Below, in pieces: positions 43,171-53,619 of a stretch of 64,000 nt of DNA. This DNA is from Phaeobacter sp. J2-8 (GTDB lineage Bacteria > Pseudomonadota > Alphaproteobacteria > Rhodobacterales > Rhodobacteraceae). The notes beneath the pieces were generated by a model. The model was not told the origin of the DNA. It searched no databases and worked only from the letters and a program-made list of their open reading frames with translations. Both the position numbers and the translations under genes were made by a program. The stretch's first letter is position 1. Each line of letters begins with the position of its first letter. The DNA lies in the NCBI RefSeq assembly GCF_022867865.1, contig NZ_JALIEC010000003.1, forward strand, positions 248,001 through 312,000, in the 5' to 3' direction.

Positions 43171-44919
43171 ATGACACAGACCAATACCACCACTCAGACG
43201 CCGATCATTTCCATCCGCAACCTGACCACGGCCTTTGCCACCCGCGACGGGGATTTCAACGCCGTCGACGATGTGTCGCTGGATATCCACGCGGGCAAGA
43301 CGCTCTGTCTTGTGGGGGAAAGCGGCAGCGGCAAAAGTGTGCTGTCGAGATCGCTTTTGCGGATTGAGCAGCCGGGTTTGATCCGCAAGGGCGAGATCAT
43401 CCTGCATCCATCGCAAAGCGCGGCACGACGCGTGCGGCCGGGGGCGATTGACCTTGCCACGCTTGATGTCAAAGGCAAAACAATCCGCGACATTCGTGGC
43501 CGCGATATTGCGATGATTTTTCAGGAACCGATGAGTTCGCTGTCGCCGGTGCATCGGATCGGAAGCCAGATCACGGAATCCATCCGCCTGCATGAGAAAA
43601 TCAGCAAGGCAGACGCGCGTGACAAGGCGGTTGATCTGCTCAAACAGGTAGAGATCGCCTCGCCCGAGGTGGCGATTGACAAATATCCGTTCGAGTTTTC
43701 GGGCGGGATGCGACAGCGTGCGATGATTGCGCTGGCTCTGGCGTGCAACCCGGAAATCCTTGTCGCGGACGAGCCGACCACAGCCTTGGATGTGACCATT
43801 CAGGCGGAAATCCTCGACCTGCTCAAAGATCTGCAAAATCGTCACCAAATGGCGATGCTGTTCATCACCCATGACATGGGGGTTGTGGCGCAGATCGCCG
43901 ATCAGGTTGCGGTGATGCGCCACGGCAAGGTGATCGAGGAAAACGACGTCTTCACCCTCTTTCGGGAACCGCAGCACAGCTATACCAAAACGCTTCTCAA
44001 GGCGGCGCAATCCTCGGATACGCCATCGCAGCGGCGGACGGAAATGCGCGCACGTCGCCCCATCGGGCAACCGATCCTGCGGGCGGTTGATCTGGGCAAG
44101 AAGTTCCCGCTCAGCAGCAAAGGGATCTTCAGGAAAGAGGTCAGATGGCTTCATGCCGTCAAGGATGTTTCCTTTGACCTTCATGCGGGCGAAAACATTG
44201 GGATCGTTGGCGAAAGCGGCTCTGGCAAGACCACATTGGCGCGGTGCATTCAGCGGATTGTGACCGCGCAATCGGGGCAGATCCTGCTGACCGATGCCCA
44301 TGGAACAGAAACCGATCTCGTGGGGCTTGATGACAAGGCGCTGTTGCCGCATTGGCGCGATATGCGGATGATTTTCCAGGATCCGTTTGCCTCTTTAAAT
44401 CCGCGGATGACCATTTCACAGATCATCGCAGAGCCGCTGTTGTTGTCTGGCATGACCTCGGCGACGGAGCGCAAGGAACGGGTCGAGGAACTGCTCGATC
44501 TTGTGGGGCTGCCGAAATCAGCGGGGAGCCGCTATCCACATGCCTTTTCGGGTGGCCAGCGTCAGCGGGTGTCCATTGCACGTGCCATCGCGCCAAAGCC
44601 GCGTATCATCATCGCGGACGAGGCGACCTCGGCGCTGGATGTCAGTATCCGCTCGCGCGTAATGGATCTTTTGCTCGATCTCCAGGAACAGCTTGACCTG
44701 AGTTACCTGTTCATCAGCCATGATGTCGGGCTTGTCCGCTACTTCTGTGACCGGGTGCTTGTGATGTACAAAGGCGAGGTGGTCGAGAGCGGCGAAACAG
44801 AGCAGATCTGCACTGATCCGCATCATCGCTATACGCAGTCGCTGTTGTCGGCGGTGCCTGTCGCCGATCCCACGCGGCGCGATGCGACCACACGCTTTCG
44901 CTATCACGCGCCGACCTGA
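43171..44919 (+). CDS. Dual ABC transporter ATP-binding protein
   Basis: A 582-residue fusion of two OppD/OppF-like ATPase domains. Each has a Walker A (GESGSGKS near residue 50, GESGSGKT near 350) and an ABC signature (FSGGMRQR, FSGGQRQR). The fused form is common in this transporter class. The ATG at 43171 has AAAGGG upstream; a possible earlier ATG at 43156 overlaps the permease stop. Ends 78 bp before the TerC-like gene. Confidence 0.93.
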   Translation: MTQTNTTTQTPIISIRNLTTAFATRDGDFNAVDDVSLDIHAGKTLCLVGESGSGKSVLSRSLLRIEQPGLIRKGEIILHPSQSAARRVRPGAIDLATLDVKGKTIRDIRGRDIAMIFQEPMSSLSPVHRIGSQITESIRLHEKISKADARDKAVDLLKQVEIASPEVAIDKYPFEFSGGMRQRAMIALALACNPEILVADEPTTALDVTIQAEILDLLKDLQNRHQMAMLFITHDMGVVAQIADQVAVMRHGKVIEENDVFTLFREPQHSYTKTLLKAAQSSDTPSQRRTEMRARRPIGQPILRAVDLGKKFPLSSKGIFRKEVRWLHAVKDVSFDLHAGENIGIVGESGSGKTTLARCIQRIVTAQSGQILLTDAHGTETDLVGLDDKALLPHWRDMRMIFQDPFASLNPRMTISQIIAEPLLLSGMTSATERKERVEELLDLVGLPKSAGSRYPHAFSGGQRQRVSIARAIAPKPRIIIADEATSALDVSIRSRVMDLLLDLQEQLDLSYLFISHDVGLVRYFCDRVLVMYKGEVVESGETEQICTDPHHRYTQSLLSAVPVADPTRRDATTRFRYHAPT

Positions 44920-44997
44920 GCACAGGTCGGCCCCCGCCACATGGCCCCGCGCGCGGCGCAGGGGCTGGCGTCTCTTCTTTAATTTTCGAGGCTTCGA

Positions 44998-46029
44998 ATG
45001 ACTTCGCTTCACTATATGAAATGGCCGTTGGTCGTGACCTTTTTCGGCCTGTTGCTTGGTGCCTGGCTGGGCTGGGCGACAACCGGCACTCTGGAAGGCA
45101 TGTTGACCGTGCTCGTGATCTGCATCGTGCTGTCGGTGCTAGAAATCTCGTTGTCGTTCGACAACGCCATCGTGAACGCCAACAAGCTCAAACAGATGAC
45201 GCCGGTCTGGCAAAAGCGTTTCCTGACATGGGGGATTTTGATCGCCGTGTTCGGGATGCGCATTCTGTTCCCCCTCATCATTGTGGCGGTCGCGGCAAAG
45301 ATCGGGCCGATTGAGGCGATCAAGCTCGCCGCTGCGGAACCCCAGCAATATGCGGCGATCATGAAGGATGCACATCTGGGGATTGCGGCCTTTGGCGGGA
45401 CGTTCCTGATGATGGTGGCGCTTGCGTTCTTCTTTGACGAGGATAAGGACATCCACTGGCTGCCGATGGTGGAAAACCATGTCAGCCGCCTAGCGTCGAT
45501 CCGAGGCGTCGAGATTGCATTTGTCCTGTTGCTGGCGCTGACATTTGCCTCTTTTCTTGAGGGCGCAGAGCGTATGACATTCATCACGGCGGCGTTGTAC
45601 GGGCTTTTGACGTTCCTGGTCGTTGATGTGATGGGCAACATTCTGGATCGTGCCAGCGAAACCATGAGCGACGCGGCGCGTGGCGGGTTGGGGGCGTTTT
45701 TGTACCTCGAAGTGCTTGATGCCAGCTTCTCTTTCGACGGCGTGATCGGGGCCTTTGCGTTGACGCAGAACCTTTTTGTCATTGCAATCGGGCTGGGGAT
45801 TGGCGCGATGTATGTGCGTTCGATGACCATCATGCTGGTCGAGAAGCGGACGCTGACCGAGTATAAATTCCTCGAACATGGCGCGTTCTACGCGATCCTG
45901 ATCCTGTCGGTCATCATGTATGCCCAGGCGTTGGTGCATGTGCCGGAGCTTCTGACCGGGCTTGGGGGCGCGACGATCATCGGCGTGTCGTTCTGGTCTT
46001 CGGTGCGTCATGCCCGGGTGGCGTCGTAA
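44998..46029 (+). CDS. TerC/DUF475-family membrane protein
   Basis: A 343-residue protein with about eight to nine membrane segments. The conserved blocks LEISLSFDNAIVNANKLKQM and SFSFDGVIGAFALTQN each hold the acidic NAxVNA/FD-type motif of TerC-related proteins, which are linked to metal (for example manganese) handling and export in other bacteria. GAGG precedes the ATG at 44998. No manganese riboswitch could be recognised upstream. Possibly cotranscribed with the ABC genes, but functionally unrelated. Confidence 0.85.
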   Translation: MTSLHYMKWPLVVTFFGLLLGAWLGWATTGTLEGMLTVLVICIVLSVLEISLSFDNAIVNANKLKQMTPVWQKRFLTWGILIAVFGMRILFPLIIVAVAAKIGPIEAIKLAAAEPQQYAAIMKDAHLGIAAFGGTFLMMVALAFFFDEDKDIHWLPMVENHVSRLASIRGVEIAFVLLLALTFASFLEGAERMTFITAALYGLLTFLVVDVMGNILDRASETMSDAARGGLGAFLYLEVLDASFSFDGVIGAFALTQNLFVIAIGLGIGAMYVRSMTIMLVEKRTLTEYKFLEHGAFYAILILSVIMYAQALVHVPELLTGLGGATIIGVSFWSSVRHARVAS

Positions 46030-46060
46030 CGCGACGCACCACCGCCATTCATGAAATGCA

Positions 46061-46094
46061 AAACGGCGCGGTCCCCAAGGGCCGCGCCGTTTCT
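46061..46094. terminator. Bidirectional terminator
   Basis: An 11-bp perfect stem (AAACGGCGCGG 46061-46071 with CCGCGCCGTTT 46082-46092) between the convergent TerC-like and DctP genes. T-rich tails lie on both sides. Confidence 0.88.
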
Positions 46095-46120
46095 TCGTCT
46101 ACAGGGGAGGGGGGGGTGAT

Positions 46121-47119
46121 TTATTCGCCGGCTGCGATCGCCTTGAGGCGCGCCATCACTTCTTCGCCGACAAGATCAGTGCCAAGCTCTTGCCATACGG
46201 GCTGCATGGCGTCGATCCATGCTTGGCGCTGCTCGGCAGTCAGGTCGTGGATTTGCACGCCTTCGCTGGCCATGAACTCCAGGTCGCCATCGTTGAGGCT
46301 GCTTGCCTGGCTCATGTTCCAATCGGTTGCCACCTGAAGGGCGGCTTCGATTTCCGGCTTCACGTCATCATCAAGGCCATCCCACCATGCCTTGTTGGCG
46401 CCAACCAAGTAGAAGGAATACTGGTGGTCGGTCTTGGTGATGTGATCGACGAATTGATAGGTCGACGAGCCGCGCCAGGAGTTGGGGGTCACTTCGGCAC
46501 CATCAATGACACCTTGTTGCAGCGCGGTTGGGGATTCCGACCAGTTGATGCCAATCGGGCTGGCTTCGACGGCCTCCCATGTCTTGACGAAGATCGGTGC
46601 CGATTGCACCCGCACCTTCAGCCCCTTGGCGTCCGTCGGCCACAGGATCGGCGCATCGGCCTTGTAGCCCAGATCACGTGGCCCGTTCATCCAAACCGCG
46701 ACGATTTCGATGTTTTGGCCGTTGAACGTGGGCATGATCGCCTCGCGCACAAGGGGATCGGCCACGGCGGCCTGAATTTTGGCAGGCGTGTTGAGCAGGA
46801 ACGGCAATTGCAACGCGCCGACGTTTTCGTTGACCGAGCTGTAGACGCCCGCAGTTGGCGAGATGATGTTCACACCGCCCAGTTGCAGACCCTGGATCTG
46901 GCTTTGCTGATCAAAGAGCGTGCCGCTGTGGTGCATCTCGACGCGGGCGCGGTCGCCCAGACGGGTTTCCAATTCGGTGACCAGAAGGTCGAAGGTCTGG
47001 CCCTTCAACCCCTTTTCGTTGTTGTCGTTCGACATGATAATGTCGGTTTGCGCGGCGACGCCTGTGGCCGCGACGACGGCGAATGCCAGACAGCTGGCTT
47101 TGATTGTGGTGGTAAACAT
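46121..47119 (-). CDS. dctP: TRAP transporter substrate-binding protein
   Basis: A 332-residue periplasmic DctP-family protein with a signal peptide (ending VAAQ, about residue 24) and the family's conserved core (about 145-200, LRV-like KGLKVRVQSAPIFVKTWEA). It binds carboxylate-type solutes, and feeds the DctQ and DctM genes located upstream in the same transcript order. A strong GGAGAGGAG precedes the ATG. The specific ligand is unknown. Confidence 0.92.
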   Translation of the reverse strand: MFTTTIKASCLAFAVVAATGVAAQTDIIMSNDNNEKGLKGQTFDLLVTELETRLGDRARVEMHHSGTLFDQQSQIQGLQLGGVNIISPTAGVYSSVNENVGALQLPFLLNTPAKIQAAVADPLVREAIMPTFNGQNIEIVAVWMNGPRDLGYKADAPILWPTDAKGLKVRVQSAPIFVKTWEAVEASPIGINWSESPTALQQGVIDGAEVTPNSWRGSSTYQFVDHITKTDHQYSFYLVGANKAWWDGLDDDVKPEIEAALQVATDWNMSQASSLNDGDLEFMASEGVQIHDLTAEQRQAWIDAMQPVWQELGTDLVGEEVMARLKAIAAGE

Positions 47120-47179
47120 GAGGTCTCCTCTCCTCGTTGATGGGGTGAAATGGGCGGGGTGAAATGGACGGTCGCGATG

Positions 47180-48499
47180 TCAGTGCATGAGATCGGGCAA
47201 GAACATCGAGAGCGGCGGGAAATAGGTGACGAACAAGAGCGTGATGATCGTTGCGGCCATCCAGGGCAGCGTCGCCTGAAACACTTTGAGAACCGGCATG
47301 CCTGTGATCGAGCTGGCCACAAAGAGGTTGATGCCAACCGGGGGCGTAATCAGGCCAAGCTCGATGTTCACCACCATGATGATCGCGAAATGCACGGGAT
47401 CAATTCCCAATGCCTCGGCGGCGGGCACCAGCAGCGGCGCAAAGATCAGGATGGTTGGCACGCCTTCCAGAAAGAAGCCGATGATCACCAGCAGGATGTT
47501 CACGCACAGAAGGAACACGATTGGCGACAGGTTCAGGTCAACTACCAGCTGGGCCATGGCCGCAGGAATGCCGATCTTGGTCAGGAAAAAGCCGAACAAC
47601 AGGGCATTTGCAGTGATCCAGAACACCATGCCAACTTTTGGACCGGTCTCTGCCGTCACCGCCACAAGGTCGCGGAACGTCAGCTCGCGGTAGATGAAGA
47701 AACCAATCACCATGGCAAGCACGGCAGAGATGGCTGCGGCCTCGGTCGGGGTAAAGATCGCCCCACCATCCATGTGCCAGCCGAACAGGTCGAATTCGGG
47801 AAAGCCATAGATGCCGACCACGATGAACACCGGCAGCGACAGCGCAGGCAGGCTGACCTTCAACGCTTGGCCAAGCTCGCGGGCGGTGGCCTTGGGCTTG
47901 ACCTCGATGCCTTCGCGCACCGCAAGAATGCGTGCGGTGATCAGCAGCATCGCGCCGTAAAACAACCCCGGAAGGATGCCCGCAACAAAGAGGGCAGGGA
48001 TCGAGGTTTCCGTCACAAAGCCATAGAGGATAAGCGGGATCGACGGCGGGATCAGAATGCCAATCGAGCCGGAGGTCGCCAGGGCGCCAACGGCATATTT
48101 GGCCGAATAGCCCTCTTTCATCAGGGACGGATAGAGAATGTTGCCAACCGCCGCGACCGTCGCGGGGCTGGACCCGGAAATGGCGGCAAAGAAGATGCAG
48201 GTCAGAACCGTGGTCATGCCCAGCCCGGCACGCAGGTGGCCAACGACCGCTTGCGCCAGCCCGACCAATCGCTGCACCAGCCCGCCGCGCTCCATCAGGC
48301 CAGCGGCAAGGAAGAAGAACGGGATCGCCATCAGCGTAAAGTGATTGAGGTTCGAGAACAGCTTTTGCCCGACAATACCGTCCGCAATCGGCGAGAAGAT
48401 CATCGACGCCAGAACCGCAGAACCGCCAAGCGCCACGGCAATCGGCGCGCCAACAAGAATGAGACCGAAGAACAGCCCAACAAGCACAACTGCGGTCAT
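47180..48499 (-). CDS. dctM: TRAP transporter large permease
   Basis: A 439-residue, about 12-segment DctM protein with GLLMERGGLVQRLVGLAQ-type early motif and a C-terminal GINLFVASSITGMP block. It overlaps DctQ upstream by 4 bp (ATGA) and precedes dctP by 60 bp. It forms a sodium-driven importer with DctQ and DctP. Confidence 0.95.
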   Translation of the reverse strand: MTAVVLVGLFFGLILVGAPIAVALGGSAVLASMIFSPIADGIVGQKLFSNLNHFTLMAIPFFFLAAGLMERGGLVQRLVGLAQAVVGHLRAGLGMTTVLTCIFFAAISGSSPATVAAVGNILYPSLMKEGYSAKYAVGALATSGSIGILIPPSIPLILYGFVTETSIPALFVAGILPGLFYGAMLLITARILAVREGIEVKPKATARELGQALKVSLPALSLPVFIVVGIYGFPEFDLFGWHMDGGAIFTPTEAAAISAVLAMVIGFFIYRELTFRDLVAVTAETGPKVGMVFWITANALLFGFFLTKIGIPAAMAQLVVDLNLSPIVFLLCVNILLVIIGFFLEGVPTILIFAPLLVPAAEALGIDPVHFAIIMVVNIELGLITPPVGINLFVASSITGMPVLKVFQATLPWMAATIITLLFVTYFPPLSMFLPDLMH

Positions 48500-49041
48500 T
48501 TCAAATCTCCTTGGTCGTCAGGCTGGCTGGCCATCAGGCCGCGAAAATCTTCTTCGGGGGTGATGCTGTCGGGCCGTTGCCAAAGCGCGGCTGCCAGCAG
48601 GATGTAGCGCAGCGCCATAAGCGCGGTGATCAGGGGGATGATCAGAAACGGATAGACCATCTTGATACCAAGCTCGGGATGCAGCGCGTTGATGCGATTG
48701 ATGAATTCGGCATAAAACACGCTGTCAAAGAGATAGTAGCAAACCAGGACAAGGGTCGCCAAAAGCGCAATGGCGTTCATCGTGGCGCGCGTGCGCCGGG
48801 GCATCAGTTGCGGCAATAGGTCAACCCGTGGATAAGATCCCTGGCGCACACCGTGGACCGCGCCAATCAGCATGGCCCAGACCAGCGCCGTCACCAAACC
48901 AGCCTCAAGCCAGTGAATGCCGGTGTTGAACGCATAGCGCAGAACGACCTGCACGGATGCCATGATCAGTCCCGCAAGTGTCAGGACAACGATCAATGTT
49001 TTTTCAAAGGTGGACAGTAATCTGTCCAATATCTGTATCAT
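48496..49041 (-). CDS. dctQ: TRAP transporter small permease
   Basis: A 181-residue DctQ protein with four membrane segments (about 17-37, 47-66, 87-109, 128-150) and the conserved W-x-x-x-x-x-x-T-A-L-V-W-A-type second helix. It couples to DctM by the 4-bp overlap. The SMP-30 gene lies 35 bp upstream on the same strand. Confidence 0.92.
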   Translation of the reverse strand: MIQILDRLLSTFEKTLIVVLTLAGLIMASVQVVLRYAFNTGIHWLEAGLVTALVWAMLIGAVHGVRQGSYPRVDLLPQLMPRRTRATMNAIALLATLVLVCYYLFDSVFYAEFINRINALHPELGIKMVYPFLIIPLITALMALRYILLAAALWQRPDSITPEEDFRGLMASQPDDQGDLK

Positions 49042-49076
49042 GCGGAGCCTCCCTGTCGCATGAGTGCCGATGCGGG

Positions 49077-49998
49077 TCAGGTTTGATGGCTAAACATCGT
49101 CTTGCCCGCAAACGGCAGTGTCACTTTTAGGATCGTCGAGGTTTCAGCCTCGGTGATATAGAGGTCCCGATTGTCGACACCTCCGAATGCCATGTTCGCG
49201 GTCAGGATGCCGCGCGGCGAACGGATGCGGTACATCGGCTCGCCCAGTCGTGTCATCACCCAGGCCGTGCCAAGACCCATGTGCCCGATCACCAATTCCC
49301 CCCTCTCCGAGCGCCAGACCGTCGGGCCCCGCCATTCCGCCTGACAGCTGAATGAAGGTGCCTGTTTTGGCGACGGTCCGGCCACCCGGGAGGAAGCGCA
49401 CGCGCCAAACGGCGTTCATCCGCGTGACGGCAAGGTAAAGTTGGTTTTCAGTCTCGTTTAAAACCAAACCATTCGGGCTTGGGATTTTGTCGATCAGGCA
49501 ATCAAGATCGCCATTGGCGCCCAGCCGGAACAAGCGGCCATAGGGGGCGTGGAGCCCGCTTTGGCCCTGGTCGGTGAAATAGAGATCGCCGTTGCTTGCA
49601 AAATGCAGGTCATTCAACCCGTGGAACCGTTCAAGCCCGGGACGGGTCAGATATGGTTCGACTTTGCCAGACAGGGGATCCATGACCATGATGCCATGCG
49701 CGTGGTCAGCGATGAAGATGCGCCCGTCCTTGTGTATTTTCAGGCCGTTCGGTTCGCCGTCATAGGATGCGGCCACCGAAAAATTGCCGCCCGGATCACA
49801 TTTCAGAATGCGGCCATGGCAGATGTCGACGCAGTAAAGATTGCCCTCGGTGTCAAAGGATGGCCCCTCCAGAAAAGCGCGAAAGGTCTTTCCCGGGTGC
49901 TGGACGGTGCCCCACTCAGAGGTGTCCTGCGGCATCAGCTTTGCGGGAACTTCCGCAAAAACCTCTGCTGTGATGTCTTGGGGTGGGGCAAAGAACAT
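49077..49998 (-). CDS. SMP-30/gluconolactonase-family protein, frameshifted
   Basis: A six-bladed propeller lactonase of the SMP-30/LRE family (EGPSFDTEGNLYCVDI, PNGLKIHKDGRIFIAD, HGLNDLHFASNGDLYFTDQG, SPNGLVLNETE). It would open sugar lactones to acids. The frame is broken by one extra C in a six-C run at 49298-49303 (plus strand); deleting it joins GPDGLALGEGELVIG to the C-terminal blade. Corrected length is about 306 residues. It sits between the TRAP genes and a GntR regulator and is probably cotranscribed with dctQMP. Confidence 0.85.
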
Positions 49999-50204
49999 TG
50001 CTGTCTCCGATGGCTGTTATGGATTTATAAGTTAAAAAATCCAATCAGGCAATCTTATTGTCGGGACGTTTTCCAAATGACTAGTCAATAGGTTTCGAAC
50101 GCCCACGGCCCATGGCGGCACGCCGGGGCGTCCGATCAAAATTCCATGAAAATCAAAGGTCTAGGGGTGCGGCGCCGATCGCGTTGATGCGTCTGCGCTT
50201 GGGC

Positions 50205-50930
50205 TCAGTTTCGCACGCTGGCGGTGTAGCGGAACGAGAAAGGTTGCACGTAGTAGGAATCGCCATGCAGAATCACCTGCTCGGATGTGTCGAACAAGGT
50301 GTGAGAGCGGACAAGCAGCGGCGCATGTGGGGCAAGGCCCAGATGGGCGGCATCCGCAGCGGTTGCCGCCTCGGCGCGCAGGGCGGCTTCGATCCGGCTG
50401 ATGCGGATGTCCAGAACATCTTCGATCAGACTATGCACGCCCTCGGTTTCCAATGCGGTGGCAGGGAAATCCAGGGTCAATGCGGGCGAAAAATACCGTA
50501 TTTCCATGCCAATGCAGAGTTTGTCGATGAACCGAAGACGATGAAGGCTGAAGACGTCGGTCCCCAGATCAAGGCCAAGTTTCGCCGCGGCACGCGCCGG
50601 GGCCGCGATACGTGAAAAGGAAATCAGCCGATAGGTGACACGCTCGCCCGACACGGCGGCCTCGTTTTCAAAGGATTGGATATTGTGGATGTCGAGATTG
50701 ACCCGAACCCGCATGTCATCCTCGCGCTGACAGGCAAAGGTGCCTTTGCCCGCCTGTCGCCGCACGTAGCCTTCGGACACGAGTTGCGACATCACGGCCT
50801 GAATTGTCGAGCGGCTGACGCTGAATTGCGCGGCCAGCTCTTTTTCCGTGGCCATGCGCCCGCCTGTCTTGACGCGGCCGCTGGCGATCTCGCCTGTCAG
50901 ATACTCGTAAATTTTGCGTTTCGCGTTCAC
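50205..50930 (-). CDS. GntR/HutC-family regulator
   Basis: A 241-residue protein with an N-terminal GntR winged helix (about 4-68, ATEKELAAQFSVSRSTIQAVMSQLVSEGYV) and a C-terminal UTRA effector domain (about 95-235). It lies between the SMP-30 gene and the aconitase gene. A likely regulator of the TRAP/SMP-30 unit, induced by a sugar acid or lactone. Confidence 0.9.
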   Translation of the reverse strand: MNAKRKIYEYLTGEIASGRVKTGGRMATEKELAAQFSVSRSTIQAVMSQLVSEGYVRRQAGKGTFACQREDDMRVRVNLDIHNIQSFENEAAVSGERVTYRLISFSRIAAPARAAAKLGLDLGTDVFSLHRLRFIDKLCIGMEIRYFSPALTLDFPATALETEGVHSLIEDVLDIRISRIEAALRAEAATAADAAHLGLAPHAPLLVRSHTLFDTSEQVILHGDSYYVQPFSFRYTASVRN

Positions 50931-51006
50931 TTTGGTCTCATTTCACAGGCTGGCACGGCGATTGGGTGGCCGTATCTGTAAATGAGTACACATTTGCGCG
51001 GGATTG

Positions 51007-53619
51007 TCACGCCACGCCGGGGCGCGGGTGGTGCCCAAGAACCCGTTCAAGGATCGAGGCCAGCACCCCGCCCGCTTGCAGCAATGCGACCTCTTGCCCG
51101 GTTTGCACATCGGCGCGGCAGGCGATGGTTTTTGGCTGGCCGTTCGCAGGTGACCAATGCAGTGCGACATCCTGATTGGGCGTCAAACTGTCCGGCGGCA
51201 GGGAAATGTCAAAGCGATCCGCCGCCGTAATGCCTGCGCTGGCGGGCAGGAACCCATCCGTGATCACAAGCGGGACAACCCCCATTCCGATCAGGTTCTG
51301 GCGGTGAATACGCTCGAAGCTGCGGGCGATGACGGCCCGCGCCCCAAGAAGCGCGGCCCCTTTGGCGGCCCAATCGCGGCTGGACCCCATGCCATACCGC
51401 GCGCCGGCAAGGATCACGGCAGAGGTGCCCGCCGTGGCCAGTTGCACAGCAGCGCGATGCACGGGCAGGGGGGATCCGTCTTTGAGGGTGGTCCAGCCTG
51501 CGGGCAGGTCATCGGCGAGGTAATTGCGCGCGAGCCGATTGGTAAACAGCCCCCGCAACATGACCTCCCAGTTGCCGCGGTAGGAGGCATAGACATTCAG
51601 ATCGGCCGGCGTGCCGCCACGCGCGATCAGCCATTTTCCGGCCTCGCTGTCGGGTGAAATCCACCCCGCCGGCGAGATGTGATCGGTCGTCATGTCATCG
51701 CCAAGCACCAGAAGCGGCGCGGCGGAATACTGTCCAAGGCGCGTGGTCTCTGACAGGGATGCGAATTTCGGGCGACGCAAGCTGCGCGATGCGCTGTCCC
51801 ATGGGAACAATGGCGTGGCGGGACAGGCGATGTCCTGCCACGCTTTGTTTCCCGAAGCGGTGGCAAAGGCCTGGGGCACGTCATCTGCGCGAAAGGCGCG
51901 CGTCACTGCGGCGTCGATGTCATCGCGATCCGGCCAAATGTCGCGCAAATAGACCGCTGCGCCGCTTGCGTCCTCGCCCAGGGGATCGCTCAGAATATCC
52001 CCGGCGATCCGCCCTTTGATCGCGTAGGCAATGACCAGTGGCGGTGATGCCAGATATCCGAGGTCGAGTTTGGGGTGCACGCGTCCGGGGAAATTGCGGT
52101 TCCCCGACAGGACCGCGCAGACGGCTTTGTCCTGTTCCAATGCCGTTTCGATCACCGCAGGCAGCGGGCCAGAGTTGCCGATACATGTGGTGCAGCCAAA
52201 CCCGACAATGTCAAAGCCGAGCGCCGCAAGATCGCGGGTCAGGCCCGCGCGATCCAGATAGGCGCGTGCCGAGGGCGATCCGGGCGCCAAAGAGGTCTTG
52301 ACCCAATGGGGCACGGTGAGGCCGCGTTGCGCCGCCTTGCGCGCCAGCAACCCCGCCGTAATCAACAGGCGTGGATCGGATGTGTTGGTGCAACTCGTGA
52401 TCGCCGCCACGCCGACAGCGCCGTCCGGCACCGTGTTCCTGTCCGGGGGACAGGGGGCCAAAGGGCGGTTGATTGCGGTTTCAATCCCGGTCTGTGCCTG
52501 CGCGGGCGCGCATCGGTCCTGCGGGCGGCGCGGCCCCGCGACGACGGGGGTCAGTGACGCCAAATCAATCTCGATCTCCTGATCGAAGTTGGGGTGCGCT
52601 TCGGGATCGAACCAAAGTCCCATCGCGCGAAAGACGGGTTCAATGGCCTGGGTCAGCGGCGCTGCGCGCGCGGTTTGTTCCAGATAGGTCACGCTATTGG
52701 CATCCACCGGGAAGAAGCCGGTCGAAGCGCCGTATTCCGGTGCCATATTGGCGATCACCGCGCGGTCACCCGCCGTAAGGGTCGCGACGCCCGGGCCGAG
52801 GAATTCGACAAAGGCGCCCGTGACGTCAAGCGCGCGCAGGCGGTGGGTGATCTCGAGCGCCAGATCGGTCGACAGCACCCCCGCGCGCAGGGCCCCGACA
52901 AGCCGCACGCCGACCACCTTTGGCACGGCCAGCGTCGTGGCTTGGCCGAACATCACGCTTTCCGCCTCCAGCCCGCCAATGCCCCAACCCAGCACGCCAA
53001 TGCCGTTGATCATCGGCGTATGGCTGTCGGTCCCCAACAGCATATCCGGATGCGCGGTGCCGTCTTCGTTGATCTCCAGAAGCGTGGCGAGCTGTTCGAG
53101 GTTGATCGTGTGCATGATCCCCGTACCGGGTGGATTCACATGCACCCCGCTAAGGTTGGCCGAGGCCCATTTCATGAATGCATACCGTTCGTGGTTGCGC
53201 TCTATTTCGCGCGCACCGTTGCGGGTGGCAGCCTCGGGGTTGGCATAGATATCCACGGCGAGCGAGTGGTCTACGGACACCTCGACGGGCAATTGCGGCG
53301 TCAGCTGGGCAGGGTCGCCGCAGGCCTCGGCAATTGCGTCCCGCAGCCCTGCAATATCGGCAATCGCCGGGGTGCAGGTCGTGTCGTGCATCAAGATGCG
53401 GTTGGGGCGAAACGAGAATTCGAAACCTGTTGGCCGCTTCGCAAGCCAGTCGTCGAGGGCAGCGATCAGCGGGGCAGGTGCCTGTGTCTCGCGCAGGTGG
53501 TTCTCGCTCAGCAGTCGCAAGACATGTGGCAGCTTTGCCAGCCGCGCGCCGAGGATCGTTTTGAGATCGACAAAACGCATGGTTTGATCGTGGTGGTGCA
53601 CATCGGTGTGAAGTGTCAT
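51007..53619 (-). CDS. Aconitate hydratase (AcnA type)
   Basis: An 870-residue aconitase with the [4Fe-4S] cysteines in AITSCTNTSDP and GFGCTTCIGNSGPL, and the C-terminal domain motif GMGSSRDWAAKG. The family isomerises hydroxytricarboxylates or dehydrates related acids. It is coupled by an ATGA overlap to the AbrB-type gene upstream, so it is not in the usual housekeeping setting; a role on a non-citrate acid is possible. Slightly shorter than typical AcnA (about 890). Confidence 0.92.
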   Translation of the reverse strand: MTLHTDVHHHDQTMRFVDLKTILGARLAKLPHVLRLLSENHLRETQAPAPLIAALDDWLAKRPTGFEFSFRPNRILMHDTTCTPAIADIAGLRDAIAEACGDPAQLTPQLPVEVSVDHSLAVDIYANPEAATRNGAREIERNHERYAFMKWASANLSGVHVNPPGTGIMHTINLEQLATLLEINEDGTAHPDMLLGTDSHTPMINGIGVLGWGIGGLEAESVMFGQATTLAVPKVVGVRLVGALRAGVLSTDLALEITHRLRALDVTGAFVEFLGPGVATLTAGDRAVIANMAPEYGASTGFFPVDANSVTYLEQTARAAPLTQAIEPVFRAMGLWFDPEAHPNFDQEIEIDLASLTPVVAGPRRPQDRCAPAQAQTGIETAINRPLAPCPPDRNTVPDGAVGVAAITSCTNTSDPRLLITAGLLARKAAQRGLTVPHWVKTSLAPGSPSARAYLDRAGLTRDLAALGFDIVGFGCTTCIGNSGPLPAVIETALEQDKAVCAVLSGNRNFPGRVHPKLDLGYLASPPLVIAYAIKGRIAGDILSDPLGEDASGAAVYLRDIWPDRDDIDAAVTRAFRADDVPQAFATASGNKAWQDIACPATPLFPWDSASRSLRRPKFASLSETTRLGQYSAAPLLVLGDDMTTDHISPAGWISPDSEAGKWLIARGGTPADLNVYASYRGNWEVMLRGLFTNRLARNYLADDLPAGWTTLKDGSPLPVHRAAVQLATAGTSAVILAGARYGMGSSRDWAAKGAALLGARAVIARSFERIHRQNLIGMGVVPLVITDGFLPASAGITAADRFDISLPPDSLTPNQDVALHWSPANGQPKTIACRADVQTGQEVALLQAGGVLASILERVLGHHPRPGVA

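Noticed and set aside
44920-44997. yybP-ykoY (manganese) riboswitch before the TerC-like gene
   Set aside because: The 78-bp gap is too short and lacks the conserved core.
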